NCBI GenBank assembly: GCA_961205875.1
Contig: OY540809.1
Coordinates: forward strand, 25,804,267-25,868,266
Direction of reading: 5' to 3'
Source: Sialis fuliginosa
Lineage: Eukaryota > Arthropoda > Insecta > Megaloptera > Sialidae
DNA length: 64,000 bases
A program made the position numbers and the translations under genes. The notes under the pieces were generated by a model. The model searched no databases. It saw only the letters and a list, made by a program, of their open reading frames with translations, and was not told where the DNA came from. Position 1 is the first letter of the stretch. Every line of letters begins with the position of its first letter. Positions 45,188 to 56,519 of the stretch are shown one piece after another.

Positions 45188-46048
45188 TAGGGTAGGATGT
45201 GTGAATGGCGGTCACTTAAGCGGGAATCAAAATAACCACTTAAATAAAAGACTCATTGCAAAAGTAAGTGAACTTTCACATAGCTTATTAGGTTCACTTT
45301 ATAACTATGTGGTATAAATTGCCAAGATTTTTGCTATTTGGCATATTTTTATATTTTTTTAAAAACATACCGTTGACCGCCATCGCCCGCATGTGCGGGT
45401 AATGACGGTCACCAATGGGGGTAATACCGGTCGCTCGAAAACAATACGCTGTGCTTCCAAAATAAATTGATTATCAAATAAAATTAAGATTTTGATCATT
45501 TATTTTTATTTTTCTTCTTCTTAGAAACCAAATCTTCATCTGAATAAGAAAAGTCTGAAGCGATATTCGATTTCTTGATGTTCTTGGTTTGTTTTTTTTC
45601 TTGGTGATGTTTGTCTTTTTCTTCTCAATTTTCTTGTTATCTTGAAGTATTTTTAACAGTTTTTCTGATCTCTTCCTTTCATTTTAAACAATGACTGGTA
45701 TTACCCCATAAGGACTAAACAATTTTCATTAGTCCGTCACGAAAAATAAACTAACCTGTTTGAACTCCAATCCACCACACATTTGTAATAATTGGTAATT
45801 TAAAAAATATCTATATAAAGTATTATTTGCTTACCTTTGTTTAAATATTTCAATTTATTACAACAAAATATGACTCAACACATGCACAACTCATGTCACT
45901 GTCTGTAACTCGCACTGCAGTTAAGCAATATGGCGTTACTTTGTAAATTAGTTCACGTACTCGAATTTTTTATTTAAATATCCTCAGAATCATATATTTG
46001 ACAGTGACCGGTATTGCTCGCTGGCCGGCATTCCCCCATCTTCCCCTA
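45188..46048 (-). mobile_element. TA-flanked transposon derivative with coding tail
   Basis: Ends TAGGGTAGGATGTGTGAATG and its partner (reverse complement TAGGGGAAGATGGGGGAATG), with TA on both sides (45186-45187, 46049-46050). ACCGGT- and GACCGCCAT-type motifs lie near both ends. On the minus strand two short frames remain: one lysine-rich (KRSEKLLKILQDNKKIEKKK) and one ending SDFSYSDEDLVSKKKK before TGA, with AATAAA nearby. Such K- and D/E-rich tails are found at the C-terminus of pogo-type transposases, so this is probably an internally deleted transposon (861 bp) that kept the 3' end of its gene. The frames differ from each other, so the tail is already broken. Superfamily is inferred. 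Confidence 0.55.
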
Positions 46049-46175
46049 TATGCATCGGGTATATAAATATGTTTATAAAATGTATAATTTAATTTGCAAA
46101 AATAGGACTTTTTAAAAACTATTTTACAACAGTTTTTTTTTTGGGTCTATGGATCCCCAAATCAATCCTTTTAGA

Positions 46176-46455
46176 GATCCCGTCATCTTGTTTTACAATC
46201 TGCATGATAATACATACTTTTCAATAAAACAATTCACGAAGAAAATTGTCTGCGATTATTAAAAACAACGTCTTTTATGTCGCGACTGTAAAATAAAATC
46301 TAGTTTTAAAAAAATAGGAATAAAATTGATGTAGGTATTTCAAACGTCGCGTCACGTCACGTTTGTTGGACTCCCTCCCCCTTCCCGTCTCTTATCATCA
46401 CGCTAGGCAAATCTCCGATTCCCCTCCTTATTGCGTACGTATTTTATGGACGGCA
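46176..46455. mobile_element. MITE with GTCCATAAAATACGT-type ends, copy 3
   Basis: Right end CGTACGTATTTTATGGACGGC, with GGAATAAAATTGATGTAGG and the GTCGCGACTGTAAAATAAA block shared with copies 1 and 2. The left end (GATCCCGTC) is weak. Confidence 0.5.
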
Positions 46456-46732
46456 TCTTACTGAACATAAATGTTGCCATTTTTGACATATTTTATTAAT
46501 TTAATGAGTAATTTAAATTAAATTTCGTATTCAGTACAACGTAATTGTCGTTCTAATTTCCCTAAAGAAAAATCTCAGTTTTTAATATCTTAAAGCAGAT
46601 TAACCAATTTTGACCACGTGATGAACAGTAGTGATCGATGTGTTATAACAGCCCTTATTATTTGAAAAGTTAAATATAATACATATAATAAAAATTAACA
46701 GTTATAAGATACACGGATTTATTTTCTACTAA

Positions 46733-47002
46733 CTGTTAGTCGCGCGATTTCGTCCCCGTGATTATACAGATTTTTGTTAAAACAGGTTTTTACTTTCACA
46801 TTTACACGCTAGATGTCTACGCTAAAAGAGTATAACCTACAATGCGTACAAATGTCACACCCGCTTTTCTATCTAATAAATTTTCGGGATAAAATGTAGC
46901 CTATATACTTCCTCAGGATGCAAGCTATCTCTTGACAAATTTCATCCAGATCAATTCAGTGGTTTATCCGTAAAAATGTAACAAAAAACAGAAAGACACG
47001 CT
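46733..47002 (-). mobile_element. Helitron-like element, long form, eroded ends
   Basis: The minus strand has GTGTCTTTCTGT, the GAACTGATC block of the Helitron body, AGGATGCAAGCTATCTC-type, GACATCTAGCGTG and a diverged 3' hairpin. CTAG is replaced (ACTAACAG). Collinear with 26360-26677. Confidence 0.6.
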
Positions 47003-47017
47003 TTGGTATTGCACACC

Positions 47018-47042
47018 CCAAGCAGGATCTGCTTGGAAGTGT
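47018..47042. repeat. short hairpin CCAAGCAG-gat-CTGCTTGG
   Basis: An 8 bp perfect stem with a 3 nt loop, extended by CACAC/GTGTG outside. Confidence 0.6.
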
Positions 47043-47261
47043 GTTCTATTCTCGTCCTAAAATATTTTTTCGTATGAAAATTGTTAAAATGAACATTATA
47101 TATAAAAATTCTTCAGTAACCCACTTGAAAGTTTACATTTTCTGAAAGAGAATAATACAGTTTCCATATTAGTTAGTTTAATATCGATTGGTTTTAATTT
47201 TCTGTTATAAACTATAAATAAAGTTCAATTTGTCTATTACATCTCATTTTTTAGTGACGGC

Positions 47262-47928
47262 AACACACTACAGGTTGCAAACCATAATAAATCAACAGCA
47301 ATCCTTTTGAATTCACTTTATCTACTATCAGAATAGAACATCTTATTTTTGAAAAATTTAATCGCGAAATAGATAGTTTATCCGGAGGTTCGTAAAAATC
47401 CGCTAAGAAGCGCCATAATATCTTAAACTGACATATGTATAATGCGTTGTATTTTAATTATTTTATTCAAAGGTATAACTTTTTTTGCAAATTACAATGA
47501 TTGAATGTTTATCTTGAGTTCTGTTTCATTAGGTTACATCTTTAATCAAGATAAAATTTGGTAAGTTTGCATTATAAAATGTGAAGCATATTTATTTATA
47601 TCTGTGGCAATTAAGGATTAACGTATTATGGTAAATGTATTTATTATTTGTGGAATAATTATTTTGTGATAATCGATGTAAGAAAATATAATTATTAAAT
47701 AATGTTATGTCATTTATTTATTATGTTTTCAAATGTACTTACATAATCACTATTATTACTAGTAATATCCATTGTTAATAAAAAATATGAGTCTAATATA
47801 TAAAAATAACCCCGAATATTTTTAAAAACATCCTTTAAAAAATTAATTGACAGAGTTGACAACCTTATTAATTAATACATTTTAAAAAGTTTAAGGGGTG
47901 TGAATTTCATGGTCAAGCCATGTAATTT
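47262..47928 (+). repeat. dispersed duplication, copy A
   Basis: Collinear with 58222-58945 at high similarity: GAATTCACTTTATCTACTAT, AATGCGTTGTATTTTAATTA, TTATCTTGAGTTCT, AAAATTTGGTAAGTTTGC and CAAGG-GTGTG blocks in order. Copy B has an extra ~90 bp near the left. No ends, coding or duplication found. Confidence 0.65.
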
Positions 47929-48978
47929 TTAAAATTATTATGGCTTTCAAAACTGATTTTTAACGTATTTGCATTTACAAGCACACAAACAGTTTGATTA
48001 TTATAACTTTCAAAGATTGATAATTTTGTATTATAGAGCTCTAAAACATTTTTAGTACCTTTCCGAAGTTTATCATAACTAACACTATGTTTGTCATTTC
48101 CGGTTTAAACTTGAAAATAAAAAGTAAAAACAAAATGTTGAACATTATTGGACCATCAGTTTGACTGTCATTTTGCTCCCATGTTTTTAACTAATATTTG
48201 ACCTAGTTGAAGTTTAATATTTTAGGTCAATCCTAGCTCAAGCAATATATCTTGACAATGGACATTTCGCGAATGTTCCACTGCGATTACTGTTATTATT
48301 ACTAGTACCTACTATTACTCACATACAAAACTTATGAAAGGATTTAACAGCGTTTTGGTTGTAAAGTATTGTGATTTAGTAGTTTTATACATATATATTT
48401 CTTGAAATTTTTATATTAAATTGAGAATGGTATTGAAACCATTATTTATGTTATACATTATAATGTAGACAACATGTTGAATATTTTATATATGTAAACA
48501 ATATGTGTGCAGTTAGACTGAAGTGACAGTAACTGGGAAAAATATTAATATTCATGGATAATGAAGAAATACTGAAAACTTTGCTTGTAAACTTTATATT
48601 ATAATGTTTCTAAGAAAACTACTATATCAAGAAAAGGTAGAACTTTGTAATATAAAACAAAAAAATTAATTTGATATTAAAATATAAAATTGTCGTATTA
48701 CTCAAGCGTGGCAAATACCTACACAAACTTTACAGTTAGGGAGGTAATGGTAAAAAAATTTAAATGATTTGTTCGTGCGGCAAAAGTGTGAAGATATAAA
48801 GTGTGAAGAATAAAAAATATTAAATACGATTTCTGCAGTTACGGTATCTCTGCGTTTTCAATTAATAATTAATTAAAAATGTAAGTAATAAAAAGCTCTC
48901 CTATATCATTTGTTTGCTTCTGCAATTTGTTCTAAAAGTTGTTAGTCAATATAACATATGCCTTAATTAGTAATTAAT
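47929..48978. other. 1 kb without recognised features
   Basis: AT-rich. Nothing recognised. Confidence 0.4.
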
Positions 48979-49048
48979 TTTTACTTTCTTATACCATGTA
49001 TATGAAATATACATTAGTATAAGTAAGTATAGTGAAGCCGATTTTTTT
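48979..49048 (+). repeat. 70 bp direct repeat, empty-site copy
   Basis: TTTACTTTCTTATACCATG through GAAATATACATTAGTATAAG to GAAGCCGATTTTTTT. The same sequence starts again at 49861 and is split there by the giant palindrome, resuming at 52101. This copy shows the uninterrupted target. Confidence 0.85.
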
Positions 49049-49439
49049 CGAACTCCGGATTTTGACGGAATTATCTATTTTGACCTTCCCTGAATCCATT
49101 CTGACTATTTTCGCCATGATGTCTGTGTGTCCGTCTGTCTGTCTGTAAGCGCTGTAACTCAAATACGACAAATCGTAGAAGAGTGATATTTTATATTTAA
49201 GATTAATTTTTGGCTGGGAAGAAAACGTTCTATTTTTGAAAACGATCTTTCAACCGGATACGGATGTTTACCTACGTTGGTTTTTTATTTTTTCAAATTA
49301 CTCTGAAACAGTGCGAAATTGAGAAAAATGGTCAAGTTAAAAAATGTAGGTAATATCTATATCTATAATTTATGTTCCATTCATTTTTTTGTAAAAACGA
49401 ATTTTTGAAAAAAAAATTTATTATAATTCAAATGGTTCA

Positions 49440-49565
49440 TAACAGAGGAGAAATATCTGCCATGAGTGTCATGGGACTTTCTTATACGTATTACAGAGAT
49501 TGAACAGTGTGTGTATTTGCCGTAGGTAACATGGGACTTTCTTATACGTATTACTGAGAGTGAAC
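49440..49565 (+). repeat. ~63 bp tandem duplication
   Basis: CATGGGACTTTCTTATACGT-ATTAC then GAGA-TGAAC-GTGT occurs twice in a row. Related single copies at 16810-16865 and, inverted, 18270-18325. Confidence 0.8.
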
Positions 49566-49589
49566 TGTGTAGGTGAATCTAAATAATTA

Positions 49590-49770
49590 CATAAAAAAAT
49601 TCTTTCTGGCTAAATCATAAATGTTGGAAAAAAATGTATAGAGAATAAATTATAGATAATAATATACTCGACATTTTTTATTTAAAACATTTTTTTCTTA
49701 TTTCAAAAATAATTCAAAAATCCAAAAATTTACAAGAGTAAACATCCGTTTCCGGTTTAGTGATCGTTTT
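49590..49770 (+). repeat. dispersed repeat shared with 17380-17560
   Basis: GCTAAATCATAAATGTTGG, TAATAATATACTCGAC and GTAAACATCCGTTTCCGG, in the same order as the minus strand at 17380-17560. Confidence 0.55.
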
Positions 49771-49899
49771 AAAAATAAGGTGGTTGTCTTCCCAGACGAA
49801 AATCTACCCTGAATATAAAATTTTATCCTTCCAACATTAGTCGTTTAGGAGCTAGTAATATTTTTACTTTCTTATACCATGTATATGAAATATACATTA

Positions 49900-52100
49900 T
49901 AGTCCAGTAATTTTAGATTTCAACTGCGAAAAAAATAGCAGATAGCTGAATTTTTGTATACACCTTCGTTACAGTGTTATAAATAACGTGTAAAAAGTCC
50001 CCAACGATATCAAGCCGGCGTTGCGAGATATTGAAGGTCTAACGTGACGAAAAACGGTTATTCGCAAATATCTCGCTTCCTTATGACTCGGAGGTCAATA
50101 AGGGTTATTATATAAACGGTGTATTATTAAATTCTTAAGAAAAAAGGCTCTTTCCATTTTTTTTTGAAAAACAACCGTTCTCGTGGTAGAGCGCGGAGAA
50201 AGTATGGCTATATATTTGCATACGGTATGACGTACTCTATGGCAATTGACTATTTACATATGACTATTTCTAAGTGAAAAAATTACAGGACAAAAATTAA
50301 AGAGTAGCAAATAATCTATAAAGTGTGTCATTCGGATAAATTAAAAAAAAAATTTAATCAATTTTAATCACATTTAGTAGAACTGCAAACATAGCGATTT
50401 ATGAAAAATTACCATTTTTGTTCAATTTTGTGTTCAAAATCTACACCTAAGCTTTTGTAAAGTTATTTAATGGTTCTACTAAAATAAGCTTTGGACATAT
50501 TGAGTAGAAAAGAGAGAAAAAATGTGTTAAATTGACCTGCATTTAACAATAGGTACGTCCAAAATTAAAAAATCGAAAAAAAAAAAATTTTATTATAAAA
50601 TGCACCCTTTTTAAAGTTGTATGTGTACTTATGTTATAAATATGACTAAATAGTAAAATTATAAATATTTTTAGGCTAAAAACATGTTTTTTATTATTTT
50701 TTTGCTAGAAAAACTTCTATTCATATTACCGCAGGATTTCTTGATAGCTCCTATTTGATATGCAAACCTTCAAATTAAAAAAAAAATTAAAAAAATAGAT
50801 TTGCCATTAAATTTTGAATAATAAACAATAAATTATTTTTTACTTAATTTTATATTTTCCGTGTAATGGGAAGCCAAATTCAACGAATATTGGACGATAA
50901 CAAGAAAATTGGTGTCCGCGCGATTCTTTTTTGTTTTATAAAACTGGGACCAAATAAGAATTGAGAGTGGCGACACATCTGTTTTTGAAGAGGAGAGTTT
51001 GATGTACAATAATACCGAATTTCATGTTCCTATCTCGATGCAATCCTTATTTTATAAAACAAAAAAAGAATCGCGCGGACACCAATTTTCTTGTTATCGT
51101 CCAGTATTCGTTGATTTTGACTTCCCATTACACGGAAAATATAAAATTTAGAAAAAAATAATTTATTGTTTACTATTCATGTTTTTATGGCGAATCTATT
51201 TTTTAATATTTTTTTTAATTTGAAGGTTTGCATATCAAATAGGAGCTATCAAGAGATCCTGCGGTAATATGAATAGAAGTTTTTCTAGCAAAAAAATAAT
51301 AAAAAACATGTTTTTAGCCTAAAAATATTTATAATTTTACTATTTAGTCATATTTATAACATAAGTACACATACAACTTTAAAAAGGGTGCATTTTATAA
51401 TAAAATAATTTTTTTTTCGATTATTTAATTTTGGACGTACCTATTGTTAAATGCAGGTCAATTTAACACATTTTTTCTCTCTTTTCTACTCAATATGTCC
51501 AAAGCTTATTTTAGTAGAACCATTAAATAACTTTACAAAAGCTTAGGTGTAGATTTTGAACACAAAATTGAACAAAAATGGTAATTTTTCATAAATTGCT
51601 ATGTTTGCAGTTCTACTAAATGTGATTAAAATTGATAAAATTTTTTTTTTAATATATCCGAATGACACACCTTATAGATTATTTGCTACTCTTTAATTTT
51701 TGTCCTGTAATTTTTTCACTTAGAAATAGTCATATGCAAATAGTCAATTGCCATAGAGTGCGTCATACCGTATGCAAATATATAGCCATACTTTCTCCGC
51801 GCTCTACCACGAGAACGGTTGTTTTAAAAAAAAATGGAAAGAGCCTTTTTTCTTAAGAATTTAATAATACACCGTTTATATAATAACCCTTATTGACCTC
51901 CGAGTCATAGGAAGCGAGATATTTGCGAATAACCGTTTTTCGTCACGTTAGACCTTCAATATCTCGCAACGCCGGCTTGATATCGTTGGGGACTTTTTAC
52001 ACGTTATTTATAACACTGTAACGAAGGTGTATACAAAAATTCAGCTATCTGCTATTTTTTTCCCAGATTAGGTACATTTATATCTAAAATTACTGGACTA
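49900..52100. mobile_element. 2.2 kb giant palindromic element, TTA duplication
   Basis: Starts TAGTCCAGTAATTTTAGAT and ends ATCTAAAATTACTGGACTA, flanked by TTA (49897-49899, 52101-52103). The two arms, about 49900-50943 and 51050-52100, are near-perfect reverse complements over ~1.04 kb, including single-copy landmarks such as GATATCAAGCCGGCGTTGCG and GTAGAGCGCGGAGAAAG. The loop is ~105 bp. No long coding frame; the 64-codon frame at 51662-51856 is chance. The TTA duplication suggests a PIF/Harbinger-type fold-back. The very similar arms imply youth or gene conversion. Confidence 0.85.
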
Positions 52101-52135
52101 TTAGTATAAGTAAGTATAGTGAAGCCGATTTTTTT

Positions 52136-52694
52136 TTATCAAATTAAGATATATCAAAAATTAAACGACTTGTTCGTCGATCAACTTTATACAGAAATAT
52201 TCTATAAGCCATTAGAAACAACAATACAAAAATTAGTGAATTTTTGAAAATGCAAAAAAGTGCTTCTTTATCATTAGTTCGCTTCTGCAGCTTTACAGGC
52301 TGCTTTGTTTATATGTAAAAAATATGAGAATAATAGTTGCAGAAGTCAGCTGTTCTGATTTTTCATATGCAGGAGATTTTAAGCGTTTTTCCCGAAAAAT
52401 GTTTAAAAAATGGATAAAAAAATACACCATACCTATATATTGTTGAATTCGTACTTCAATAAACTTTCATTTGATGATACTCTTGAAATTTTTTTTTCCA
52501 TTTCCCAATTTACCTCCTTTGGAGTAAATTAGGAATATTTCTAAAAGTCAGCAACACACACACCTGCAACTGTTATTTTCTAGTTCTGGGTATAAATACG
52601 AACAAATTAAAAACAAAAAGAATTACGAACAAATGATTTAATAGAGTTTTTTTTAACAATTGACAATTATTTTTATAAAAAACTCAGATACCTA
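52136..52694. other. unassigned stretch
   Basis: AT-rich, no feature recognised. Confidence 0.4.
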
Positions 52695-52779
52695 TACTCT
52701 GTTTCACTTAAGTTTGCAGAGGTTGCCGGGGTTTTTGACGGTACGAAGCGTGAATCGTACAGTTAAATGAAACAGAATA
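52695..52779. mobile_element. 85 bp MITE-like hairpin (CTGTTTCA ends)
   Basis: TACTCTGTTTCACTTAAGT at the left and AGTTAAATGAAACAGAATA at the right are inverted. TA-rich flanks. The centre is GC-richer (GAGGTTGCCGGGG). Confidence 0.4.
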
Positions 52780-52864
52780 TATATAGGCTTTTGCATATCA
52801 TATTTTTGTTATTAATATTGATATATTATAACAATTTCAGAAATTAACGAACTAATGATATAGG

Positions 52865-53080
52865 GCATAGGTGTTCAACCTTTTGAACCTTCTGGGCCGC
52901 ATAGCATAAACCCAATTTACCAAGAGCCGCAGGCCAGAATATAATATAAAAAAAAAACTGAAGACCTTTTTTTTAGTTGCGCTGCTTTCAATGCAGGTTT
53001 ATTTTTATTTTTTAATTTTTTTAAAATTATCCTCGCGGGCCGCACCGAAGATTCTCGCGGGCCGCGGGTTGGACAAGCTT
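52865..53080. mobile_element. hAT MITE with perfect 8 bp duplication GATATAGG
   Basis: Starts GCATAGGTGTTCAACC and ends GGGTTGGACAAGCTT; GATATAGG flanks both sides (52857-52864, 53081-53088). CTGGGCCGC and GCGGGCCGC blocks lie near the ends. 216 bp. Confidence 0.8.
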
Positions 53081-53088
53081 GATATAGG

Positions 53089-54101
53089 AAACCTTTTTTA
53101 CACTATAAAAAAAACTCAGAACCTACTTTGATCGATTTGTTATATCAAAAACTTCATTTGCTGTCAGCGACGTACAAATCGTATACCCATTTTACAACCT
53201 CCCTTACTATTATTTCTAAATCGTAAAAATAAATTTATTTTTATTAAATTACATTTACAAGTATATACAAAAAAGCCTTGTACTCTTATTCGGACTATGT
53301 TTTTTTTGCTATCTGAAATTAACAGAAGAATAGAAAATGTATATTAATTTTGAGACCCTCTACGGACTGTAATAAACTTTTTAACCAAATCTAATAAATG
53401 AGTTTTGTAGATCAGACTTTTCTCTGTACGACTTTTTTGACCGAGTTGTGAAGAAAAAACTTCCAATTTTCCAAATCTGCTCTTAGAAATTGTATAAGAC
53501 CATTTGTTCCCTAGTTTAGGTATTCAAAGTTAATAGTGTAGTTTTTCTTTCGATCGTAAAAATCGTCATACCTGGAGAAATGTATGATCTACAAATGTTT
53601 TTTATCCTAAAAAATTTATCACAGCCCATACAGGTTTTCAAAATTGATATAAATTTTCTATTTTCAGACGATAGCAAAAAATTAGTTACTTTTTTTACTA
53701 TCATATCCGTTTCCTGTGCCCAAAAATATGTAAAAAAAAACATAATCTGGTTGAATAATCAAGATAAGTATTTCTAAAAAAAGCATTATGAGCAATGCTT
53801 TGACTACAACAACAAATAATATTTCTTATATAATATTTCTTATTTAATGTTATTACATTTTTGAAAAACATCCCCCACAAATATAAAAAAGAACTGATGT
53901 GACAATTTTGTAAACTTGTATAAACACGTGTACTATTTCTTCTTCTTCTTCTTTAATCTTATGTCGTGTATGATTGAATATTGTTGCCTCCAGCATAGAG
54001 ATAAAAAAAATATACCAACGTGTACGTGAGAAATTGTGGAATCTCAACCATATCAAATAATGGTAAATATTATCACCATAATGTATTATACTCTTCATAT
54101 A

Positions 54102-54103
<2 letters not shown>
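53089..54103. other. 1 kb without recognised features
   Basis: AT-rich. Overlapping frames at 53516-53777 on both strands and 53853-54098 lack motifs. A short TTC run lies at 53937-53955. Confidence 0.4.
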
Positions 54104-54143
<40 letters not shown>

Positions 54144-54153
54144 ATAAGTGTGT
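54104..54153 (+). repeat. GT microsatellite
   Basis: (GT)n of ~32 bp passing into GCGCGCG and GTGTGTTTG. A 60-codon frame here is its translation. Confidence 0.95.
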
Positions 54154-54383
54154 GTTTGTATGTATAAATCATATCTTCTACATATCGTGTTTTATTCTAT
54201 AAGTATTTTATTGTAAAACATAAAAGCCATATATAATTTATTCTCGCTATATTTCTAGCTATATGCAAATATGTAATTTGTTGCAATATTATTATGTATC
54301 TATGCATTAGTATACATACCTACATAAATATATTAGTTTTCTAAAAGATAAAGAAGTTAAACAGTATATAGATAGGTACCATG

Positions 54384-54780
54384 CAAGGTATATAATAACA
54401 AGGTAGTCTCATCAGCTCCCTGACCAATCAGCGGTCGCGCGGGAATTGATGTCATTTGGAGGATGTATTCAAATGCTATTAATGTATAATAGAATATCAG
54501 TTATAGACAATTCCTTTATTTATTCTTGTTTTCGTATTTTCTGATATTTTAACAACACATACAATCAAATAAGCACAAATTCGACATAGCAAAATTATAA
54601 AGAGCTGTCAGAATCACATAACGTATTGCCAACGTAAGAATAATAAAAATGACGCTGCCCGAATAGACCAAATTGTCTGTGACAACTTTTTTTATGATTT
54701 TGCAATGTCGAATTTGTACTTATTTGATTGTATGTGTTGTTAAAATATCAAAAAATACGAAAACAAGAATAATTAATAAA
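54384..54780. repeat. promoter-like palindrome, copy A (right end lost)
   Basis: Starts CAAGGTATATAATAACAAGG with CCAATCAGCGGTCGCGCGGG, and a central inverted pair around AACAACACATACAATC (left) and GATTGTATGTGTTGTT (right). The outer ~180 bp of the right arm is missing. Family reference copies are at 61322-61847 and 61856-62375. Confidence 0.75.
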
Positions 54781-54830
54781 TAAATTCAAAACCGGAAAAT
54801 CTAATTTTTTTACAAATTTTCTTATTTATC

Positions 54831-54897
54831 TGCGGCCCTCGGAAAATTTTAGGTCGTCAATGCGGCCCACGGTGCAATTTGGGTTGGCCAGGCCTGG
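54831..54897 (-). mobile_element. hAT-like end (CAGGCCTGGCCAACC)
   Basis: The minus strand starts CAGGCCTGGCCAACCCAAAT, with GGGCCGCATTGACGACCT behind it. The same end is at 62531-62599, and in both places a promoter-like palindrome lies to the left. The other hAT end was not found. Confidence 0.55.
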
Positions 54898-55223
54898 TTT
54901 ATACTATGTATAGATTTTCTCATCTACTGTATTTCAACACCCAATTATTTTATATAAAATTTTTATGTATTACTGCACATAACTTTTAATAAGTGGTAAA
55001 AACCATACATTCAGAAATGCACTATACTATGACTAACAACAGCTTTTAGAAAAATGACGATCGCAGTCGACGAATGTGTTTTGTTTTTGCATAATTATAG
55101 CACCTGTACTTATACTTCAAATACAATACATATTTGTATGTATTTCCTATCTTACTAAAACAATGTTTCCAACAACGTTGATAATTACCACAAATCTTAA
55201 TACCTACCTGGACTATCATTAAA
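54898..55223. other. unassigned stretch
   Basis: No feature recognised. The minus frame at 55046-55237 overlaps the next element and lacks motifs. Confidence 0.4.
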
Positions 55224-55226
55224 TAA

Positions 55227-55782
55227 GGTACTGGCACCAGTCTTGAACAATATCCGAACGTTGAACATTTTTAAATTAAATGTACTGAATTAAAAATATC
55301 TGTTGATATTTGATTACTATCATTACTGGATATTAATCTATACAATACATTTAACTGTCTTACAACCTGATTTGATGATAATTGATCATTTTGTTTAAAA
55401 ACAGTGGACAAATAAATATCGCGGTTTGGCACACTATCAAGAAAAGTTTATTTTCTCATGTAAATACTTTACATTACTTTACAAATTTTATGACTCTTTA
55501 TTTTATAAAGTTTGTGTAACAGTAGTTATCATTTTGTAATCTTTAGCAAAGATACATCATTACTGGTTTTACATTGTTCATTACTGAGAAAAGAACAGAT
55601 ACAAATTAAAAGGCTATAATTAAAAAAAACTATATTTGCGGATTTTGGTAATTAAATTGATTTAATAAAGAAGTAGTTGTTTTATTAGTAATATTTGTTC
55701 ATGATAATTACAAAAAAATAGTCCATCAATCTCAAAAAACAAAATACATACTTATGAAGCGTTCGAAACTGGTGCCAGTACC
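55227..55782. mobile_element. PIF/Harbinger-type MITE, TAA duplication
   Basis: Ends GGTACTGGCACCAGT and ACTGGTGCCAGTACC are perfect 15 bp inverted repeats; TAA flanks both sides (55224-55226, 55783-55785). GAACG follows inside both ends. 556 bp, AT-rich, non-coding. Confidence 0.8.
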
Positions 55783-55866
55783 TAAGATACATATACATAT
55801 ATCATTAATTCTGATTATTTTTACTCCGGCTATAGCCGGAGTAAAACTTTTCTATATATAGAAATA

Positions 55867-56202
55867 CAGTCGGGACTCGTTTATTTTAAGTCTCGTGAAT
55901 CTGAAATGCCGAGTTTCGTTTATTCGTAATTTTGTCTCCTTCTTCACCTCCCACCATTCTCGAATCATGGCGTTAACGAACATATTTTTGAAATTTTTTG
56001 TAGAATGAATTAGAGCATTTGTATTCATCTCATTGACTGTACAATATTTTTCAAAAGATTTTAATTTTTTTGATATTCATTGCATGTTACGAACGCAACG
56101 AAAATCATATCTAAAAATTTGAGGTTAGGTCAGACTTCGAATAAACGCGACTTCCTCAATTCAAAACGATTCAGAAGGCTTAGAATAAACGAGTCCCGAC
56201 TG
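55867..56202. mobile_element. Tc1/mariner-type MITE
   Basis: Starts CAGTCGGGACTCGTTTATT and ends AATAAACGAGTCCCGACTG, perfect 19 bp inverted repeats with TA on both sides (55865-55866, 56203-56204). 336 bp, non-coding. The perfect ends suggest recent activity. Confidence 0.9.
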
Positions 56203-56519
56203 TAGTAGGTTTTTCAAACAACTCTATATTTATTCAAACTAATGAGCAGAGGTGTAGAAAAGAAGTGGAAATATTATATCTAAAACATGTTTTACTGTGA
56301 ATGATTTTTTTCATGAAAAAAAGAATAGTAAACGATATTAAATAAAATTGTCAACCGTGTTTGAATTTTATTTTTCTTTGATGTGCATACATATCATTTT
56401 CATAGTAAAATTGCATTCAGTGTATTTGAATATACAGTGATTTACAACTATATAGTGTAAAAAAATTTTACACTAGATCGAGGATGTAATTATAAGCAAG
56501 ACACCTTATGTGAACCTAT

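Noticed and set aside
48979-49899. 70 bp direct repeats ~880 bp apart as terminal direct repeats of a retroelement
   Set aside because: Too short, no TG...CA ends, no primer-binding or polypurine site and no coding between them; they are better read as a dispersed repeat.
54020-54202. 60-codon frame with VCVCVCV
   Set aside because: A translation of the GT microsatellite.
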